Assembly: GCA_964615375.1 (NCBI GenBank)
Contig: CAZTOW010000008.1
Location: 1 to 64,000 of the forward strand
Direction of reading: 5' to 3'
DNA from: CAZKWG01 sp964615375
GTDB lineage: Bacteria; Myxococcota_A; UBA796; CAZKWG01
Length of the DNA stretch: 64,000 nucleotides
Below, in pieces: positions 59,956 through 64,000 of the stretch. Each line of letters starts with the position of its first letter. The first letter of the stretch is position 1. Position numbers and translations under genes: made by a program. The notes beneath the pieces are model-generated. The model was not told where the DNA came from, did no database searches, and saw only the letters and a program-made list of their open reading frames with translations.

Positions 59956-61173
59956 GTGCGCGCTCCACCCCTGGCTTTAGCGGCCCTCCTGCTGACCGTC
60001 CCCGGCTGCGTCCGCGCGCCCTGCGGCGAGGGCGTCGACGTCTTCGACGCGCCCGTCGAGCACGACGAGGATCTCGCCTTCCTGTTCTCCTGGGAGCGCG
60101 TCAACCGTCTCGACCTCACCTTGGACGAGGACGCGATCCGCATCCTCCAGGCCGAGCGCCCCTTCACCCAGCCGCGCAACAAGGTCCGCGCCACCGTGGA
60201 GATCGACGGGGAGCGCGTATCGGACGTCGGCGTGCGCCTGCGCGGCGGGCTCGGGTCCTTTCAGCGATTCGACGCCAAACCCAAGTGGGAGATCGACTTC
60301 AACGAATTCGTGGGCGGACAGGACTTCCACGGGCTGCGCTCGCTGTCTCTCAACAACTTCGGCCCCGACGGCGCCTACCTGCGGGACGCGGCGGGCTTCT
60401 CCGCCTTCGAGGCCGCCGGCGTGCCGTCGAGCCGCACCGGGCTCGCCCAGCTCTTCGTCAACGGCGAAGACTACGGGATCATGTCCGTGGTGGAGACCCA
60501 GGACGCGCGGTGGCTCGAGCGCGTGCAGGGCACCGACGAGGGCAACCTCTACGACGCCACCTACGCGAAGATCGCCATGGTCGTGATCTTCCTCGACTTC
60601 GGCGAGGGCCGGGACGATCTGTTCGACCTCGACGTGGGCGATCCGGTGGGCTGGGCCGACGTCTCGGCGGTCTCCGAGGCCCTGCAGGCCTCCCAGGACC
60701 GGGGGATCGTCACCGAGACGCTACAAGCCCGGGTGGACATGGACAGCCTCCACCGCGTCTGGGCGGTCGAGCAGTGGCTGGGTGACGACGACGGCTACGT
60801 GTCGCATCGCAACAACTACCGCGCCTGGTTCCCGCCCGAGGGCCCCATGGTCCTGTCGCGTTGGGACATGGACGGCACCTTCCTCCTCGACGTGGACGAC
60901 GAGGTCTGGTCCGAACCGATGGGCAAGCTCGCCGAGCTCTGCCTGCAGGACGCCGACTGCCGGTCCCGACACGCCGAGGTGGTGGACGAGGTGAGCTCCG
61001 CCCTGGACGCCGCCTCTCTGCGCGAGCGCCTGGAGGTCTACGCCGCGCGGACCGAGGAGGGCGCCCGGCACGACCCGCGAGGCTCCTGCGAGACCGGCGA
61101 GCTCGACGCGGAGCGCGAGCGGCTGCTGGACTGGATCGACGGCGCGAGCGAGGCCCTGCGCGATCAGTGGTGA
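59956..61173 (+). CDS. CotH-kinase-like lipoprotein
   Basis: 405 residues from a GTG at 59956, with AAGGAG upstream; the earlier open frame is antisense/overlap. Lipobox TVPGC. CotH core (RLDLTLDEDAIRILQ, RLRGGLGSFQRFDAKPKWEIDFNEFV, LRSLSLNNFGPDGAYLRDA, LFVNGEDYGIMSVVET) and LSRWDMDGTFLLD (acidic residues). Probable surface CotH protein. 14 bp after the barrel gene, so likely co-transcribed. Confidence 0.88.
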   Translation: MRAPPLALAALLLTVPGCVRAPCGEGVDVFDAPVEHDEDLAFLFSWERVNRLDLTLDEDAIRILQAERPFTQPRNKVRATVEIDGERVSDVGVRLRGGLGSFQRFDAKPKWEIDFNEFVGGQDFHGLRSLSLNNFGPDGAYLRDAAGFSAFEAAGVPSSRTGLAQLFVNGEDYGIMSVVETQDARWLERVQGTDEGNLYDATYAKIAMVVIFLDFGEGRDDLFDLDVGDPVGWADVSAVSEALQASQDRGIVTETLQARVDMDSLHRVWAVEQWLGDDDGYVSHRNNYRAWFPPEGPMVLSRWDMDGTFLLDVDDEVWSEPMGKLAELCLQDADCRSRHAEVVDEVSSALDAASLRERLEVYAARTEEGARHDPRGSCETGELDAERERLLDWIDGASEALRDQW

Positions 61174-61190
61174 CGCCTCAGGGAGCGCAG

Positions 61191-61373
61191 ATGTCGGTCG
61201 ACCAGGACGGATCGCGCGATTCGGCGCTTGACGAGGAGCCATCATGAGCGGGGCGCGCGCACTTCTTCGCCGCGGCGGAGGCCCACGTCGCCCTGGTGTG
61301 CCAGGAGTTCCTGTCGAAGTTCAGCGACGAGGAGCTCGGTCAGCTCGAGAGCTACTGGGCGCGCCTGCGCTGA
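61191..61373 (+). pseudogene. small interrupted ORF upstream of TIR gene
   Basis: Frame 61191-61373 reads MSVDQDGSRDSALDEEPS, a TGA (61245-61247), then a well-behaved helical peptide (HFFAAAEAHVALVCQEF, LSKFSDEELGQLESYW) ending in TGA. The helical part resembles a real protein tail, so an internal stop or frameshift has probably broken a short gene. The remaining 250 bp to 61626 contain no gene. Confidence 0.35.
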
Positions 61374-61626
61374 CCGCGCCCAAGCCACCCTCAATGGCGT
61401 CAACGCGACGAGCAGCGCAGCCAGGCGGGCATGCCGGGATCTCTGCGCGCAGTCGGCGCAGACGGGCCATGCGTTGACGAGGGCGCTGCGATGGAAGGTG
61501 GAACACCCTCGAGGACCTGCAACCGGAGCCGCGCCCAGGGCCGGTCCGCCCGCCCGTGAGGACGAGGAGGGGATCAGGAATCTTCCCTGGCCTGCCACTC
61601 GAGGTAAGATCTCAGGAGAGGCAGAC

Positions 61627-62982
61627 ATGACCCGTGCGTTCTTGAACTACAGCCGTGAGGATGCCGACTTTGCTGGCTTCTTCGAGACAATGTTCAGCCT
61701 GGGAGCTTCCGAGGTACAACTTTGGATGGACGAGCGTCTGGACGCAGGCGCACGCTTTCCAGAGGAGATCATGCGCCAGATCGCCAGCTGTGATCTCTTC
61801 ATCGCCGCGCTCTCTCCGGCCTGGGCTCGATCCGATTGGTGCCAGCGCGAGCTGAGAGCGGCCCTGGCTCGCGAGCCCGACATCGAGATCATCCCTCTGC
61901 TCATCGACGAGCTCGAGATCGCCAGGACCGAGCTGGCGGCCTACCAGGCCATCGACCTCCGACAATGGCGTATCGAGGGTGATCTCGTGCTGCGAGCGCA
62001 GCTTCTCCACCGTTTCAGCGGGCCAGGGCCCGCGCCGCCGCCTGGCCCGGCACAGCTCGAGGCGCTCCGGCGGCTGGTGCTCTGGGGGGCGCGCTCCGAG
62101 ACGCCCGATGAGATCGGGCGTGATCTGGCCGACCTGGCCACCTGGCAGATCGCGACCGCCCCCGACAACCCACTTCCTCGCGCGCGCCTGTTGGACGCTC
62201 TGGCGGGCCTGCACCTGACCCGACGAGAGTGGCGGGACATGGTGTCGACGACCCAGGCTGCGCTCCGGCTGCTCCACCAGGCTGGCTGGCCCGCACCTCA
62301 CCTGGGCAGCCCTTACGAGCCTGGCGACCTGACCGACGATGATCTCGCCTTCCTTGGTGAGCTCCACAACCGCCTTGCGCTCGGGGCACGCGAGCTGGGG
62401 CGAGGCGAAGGGGTAACAGAGCTCGACCGAGCGCTGGCGGTGTTCACGGCGATTCGACATCCGCTCCTGCGCAGAGAGAAGACCGCCCAGGCTCATCGGG
62501 AGTGGGGTACCTGGGCGCAGCGTTCAGGCGACCTCGAGACGGCCCGACACCACTTCCAGCTGAGCGGCGATCTCCTGAAGGGCCTGCCCTCCCAACAGCT
62601 CCACGTATTGCAGGCAGAGATCAAGCAGGCGCAGGTCGACCTGCAGCAGGGGAAGCACGAGCAGGCGCGGGCTCGGCTGGATCGTGTCGCGCCCTGGTTT
62701 GCCGAGGGAGCGGCCGGGGACGGCCTGCTGGCTGCCCAGGTACGACCGCACTACCTCATCACGGAGGCCGCCTGGGCCACGGTCACCGGTCACGACACGG
62801 CGGCACGTCAAGCCCTTGACCGTCTCGACCGTGACGGCCGCCTGCACACCTCAGGTCGGAGCTATCTGAGACGGACAGCCTTGAGGCTCGCGCTGGGCTT
62901 GCCGGTCCGACTGCGGCTGCGCGCGCTGCAGGTCACCACCGCCCGGTGGCGCCTGCCGAGCCGTGGGGGTAGAAGCTCCTGA
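61627..62982 (+). CDS. TIR-domain protein with helical repeat C terminus
   Basis: 451 residues from the ATG at 61627 with AGGAGAGG upstream. Residues 1-130 are TIR: AFLNYSREDADFAGFF, WMDERLDAGARFPEEI, SDWCQREL (catalytic Glu75). Probably an NAD-consuming or signalling TIR. Residues about 140-430 are TPR-like helices (LGELHNRLALGAREL, HHFQLSGDLLKGLP, VDLQQGKHEQARARLDRV), a likely sensor or oligomerisation platform. Immune role inferred by family. A second TIR gene lies 139 bp downstream. Confidence 0.88.
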   Translation: MTRAFLNYSREDADFAGFFETMFSLGASEVQLWMDERLDAGARFPEEIMRQIASCDLFIAALSPAWARSDWCQRELRAALAREPDIEIIPLLIDELEIARTELAAYQAIDLRQWRIEGDLVLRAQLLHRFSGPGPAPPPGPAQLEALRRLVLWGARSETPDEIGRDLADLATWQIATAPDNPLPRARLLDALAGLHLTRREWRDMVSTTQAALRLLHQAGWPAPHLGSPYEPGDLTDDDLAFLGELHNRLALGARELGRGEGVTELDRALAVFTAIRHPLLRREKTAQAHREWGTWAQRSGDLETARHHFQLSGDLLKGLPSQQLHVLQAEIKQAQVDLQQGKHEQARARLDRVAPWFAEGAAGDGLLAAQVRPHYLITEAAWATVTGHDTAARQALDRLDRDGRLHTSGRSYLRRTALRLALGLPVRLRLRALQVTTARWRLPSRGGRSS

Positions 62983-63121
62983 CGACCGGCCTTGTCGCGC
63001 GGACCTCTCTCCGCGGGAGTCTCCATCCCGCAGCGTCGGGCTGTTCAGCGCTGGTCAGGACCTGCTGTGCGAGTGCCGCTCAGCATGTTAGCTTCGAATC
63101 TGACGTTAAGGAGGCCGCCTG

Positions 63122-63676
63122 GTGAGCAGGAACCTTTTCAACATCGGCGGCCGCTCGATGAGGTCGGGCAGCGGCACCTGCGTGTTCCTGTCGCACCGCT
63201 CGTCCGACAAGGATATCGCTTATCGGGTCGCCCTTGCCTTCGATTACTGTGGCGTAGACTACTACCTCGACGCTGCAGACGACCAGCTCCAGGCAGCCAC
63301 AGCCGCCGGAGATGCAGCCCGCGTCGTAGGCGCCATCGAGCGAGGGATCGAGCGCTCGACCCACCTTCTGGGGATCATCACTCCGAAGACGCGCGGATCA
63401 TGGTGGGTGCCATACGAGATCGGCTACTCTCGCGCGACCGAGAAGTCTTCGGGCGCGTCGCTCTTGCCCGCGGATGGTCCCTACCAACGCACGGCCTACC
63501 TCGTCCTACCCGGCGTGACGGACCTCCCGGAGTACATCCAGATCTCTACCATTTTGCCCGACCAGACGAGCCTCCTGCAGTGGATTGGCCGTCTGTATCC
63601 TGGTGTGAAGTCCCTTCCTCATGAACTCCAGGACCTTGTCCCGATGAGCCGCACCATGCGGTATGTACCCAGTTGA
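63122..63676 (+). CDS. small TIR-like domain protein
   Basis: 184 residues from a GTG at 63122 with AAGGAGG 8-9 nt upstream. VFLSHRSSDKDIAYRVALAF, IERSTHLLGIITPKTRGSWWVPYEIGYS carry the TIR/TIR-like fold with a Glu99 at the catalytic position. Shorter and more divergent than the preceding TIR protein; C-terminal helices end at 184. Same strand as the 61627 gene, so the two may act together in one conflict module. Confidence 0.82.
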   Translation: MSRNLFNIGGRSMRSGSGTCVFLSHRSSDKDIAYRVALAFDYCGVDYYLDAADDQLQAATAAGDAARVVGAIERGIERSTHLLGIITPKTRGSWWVPYEIGYSRATEKSSGASLLPADGPYQRTAYLVLPGVTDLPEYIQISTILPDQTSLLQWIGRLYPGVKSLPHELQDLVPMSRTMRYVPS

Positions 63677-63702
63677 CCACCGTAGACGTGGAACCGCCAT
63701 CA

Positions 63703-63756
63703 CCCACCCGCGGCGTCTCGCGGGTGGGCCTCGCCGCGGCCCCTGCCGCGAGGCCC
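63703..63756 (+). terminator. tandem GC-rich hairpins after TIR genes
   Basis: CCCACCCGCG/CGCGGGTGGG (63703-63728, 6-nt loop) and GGGCCTCGC/GCGAGGCCC (63726-63756) are adjacent perfect stems 27 bp after the stop. Weak T tail (TCCTT). Confidence 0.5.
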
Positions 63757-64000
63757 TCCTTCACGTGCCCCATGCTCACGAAGTCAACCAGATTCGCCGC
63801 TGCCTCCCAACCCCGAGCTCGTTACCAGTACGCCCTCTCTCGCGCCGTCAGGCCCCGCGCCCCTCGGGCAGGTAGCCCGAAGCACGTGGCGAACTCATCT
63901 CCCCTCCGGGGCGATCACAAAGTTGAGGGCTGGCGCCAATCATGGAGCTCGTGACGCACGATCGACCCAAAGCATCGGAGAGGACTTCAAAGGTGACCGT
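63757..64000. other. gene-poor right edge
   Basis: No clear gene. A minus-strand frame from 64000 down to a TGA at 63848 stays open (51 codons, no recognised motif) and could be the end of a gene entering from beyond the window. Confidence 0.3.

Noticed and set aside
63673..63954. 93-codon ORF at the right edge
   Set aside because: Spans tandem terminator hairpins, no Shine-Dalgarno, and low-complexity composition.

Overview
The window is high-GC DNA (about 70 percent by eye) with long ORFs of strongly GC3-biased codon use. It reads like a chromosome segment of a predatory or social Gram-negative bacterium, most likely a Myxococcota-type (former deltaproteobacterial) genome. This is an inference. 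It rests on many lipoboxes at the N termini of secreted proteins, MopE-type Asp/Cys repeats, thrombospondin type 3 repeats, three CotH-kinase lipoproteins, an M56 peptidase carrying an AgmX/PglI-like tail, and several large STAND/AAA conflict-type ATPases. No rRNA, intact tRNA, CRISPR array, complete IS or prophage was seen.

Layout. 1-4000 is a leftward operon: a small HX3CX2C protein, an unknown protein, an EAD-like ATPase and an ATPase-TM-coiled-coil-WD40 protein that runs off the left edge. It ends at a tRNA-Pro 3' fragment plus terminator, which looks like an integration scar. 4170-10100 holds an AbiEii remnant, a MopE/FG-GAP lipoprotein, a VapBC-like pair whose PIN domain reads in frame into an SH3 lipoprotein, and a Cys-rich protein. 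10170-14640 holds a nucleotidyltransferase and an oxidative-stress block (lipoprotein KatG, OB-fold lipoprotein, OxyR). 14740-25410 holds secreted proteins, an Fe-S/SCP2 protein under a LysR regulator, an MFS transporter, a large LTD/CotH protein and an aldo/keto reductase.

25470-32354 is a defence/conflict block: an AbiE toxin-antitoxin pair, a two-gene EAD-ATPase plus glycine-rich membrane ATPase operon, and a DUF4157 (eCIS-cargo-like) protein with an unrecognised C terminus. 32700-36000 holds a small secreted protein, an ECF sigma factor, thioredoxin and RtcB. 36012-43371 is a leftward run of FKBP isomerase, CotH lipoprotein, calcineurin-like phosphoesterase and trypsin-nSTAND-TM-propeller protein. 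43436-47003 holds a TetR regulator with a DUF3089 hydrolase and a BlaI/M56 regulatory pair with two tandem operators.

47000-52250 contains an inverted pair of about 0.55 kb repeats, each bordered by arrays of a 27-bp unit. The pair flanks a beta-propeller lipoprotein and an 11-unit MopE/LTD lipoprotein. 52400-61173 holds more secreted proteins (including a 1247-residue thrombospondin type 3 protein), an ICMT-like methyltransferase, an S66 LD-carboxypeptidase and a third CotH protein. 61190-63676 ends with a decayed ORF and two TIR-domain genes.

The recurring theme is surface lipoproteins alternating with NTPase/TIR/protease immune-type modules. The strongest candidates for an undescribed system are the two dual-ATPase operons (left edge and 27.3-30.8 kb) and the phosphoesterase plus protease-STAND pair (36.0-41.1 kb).
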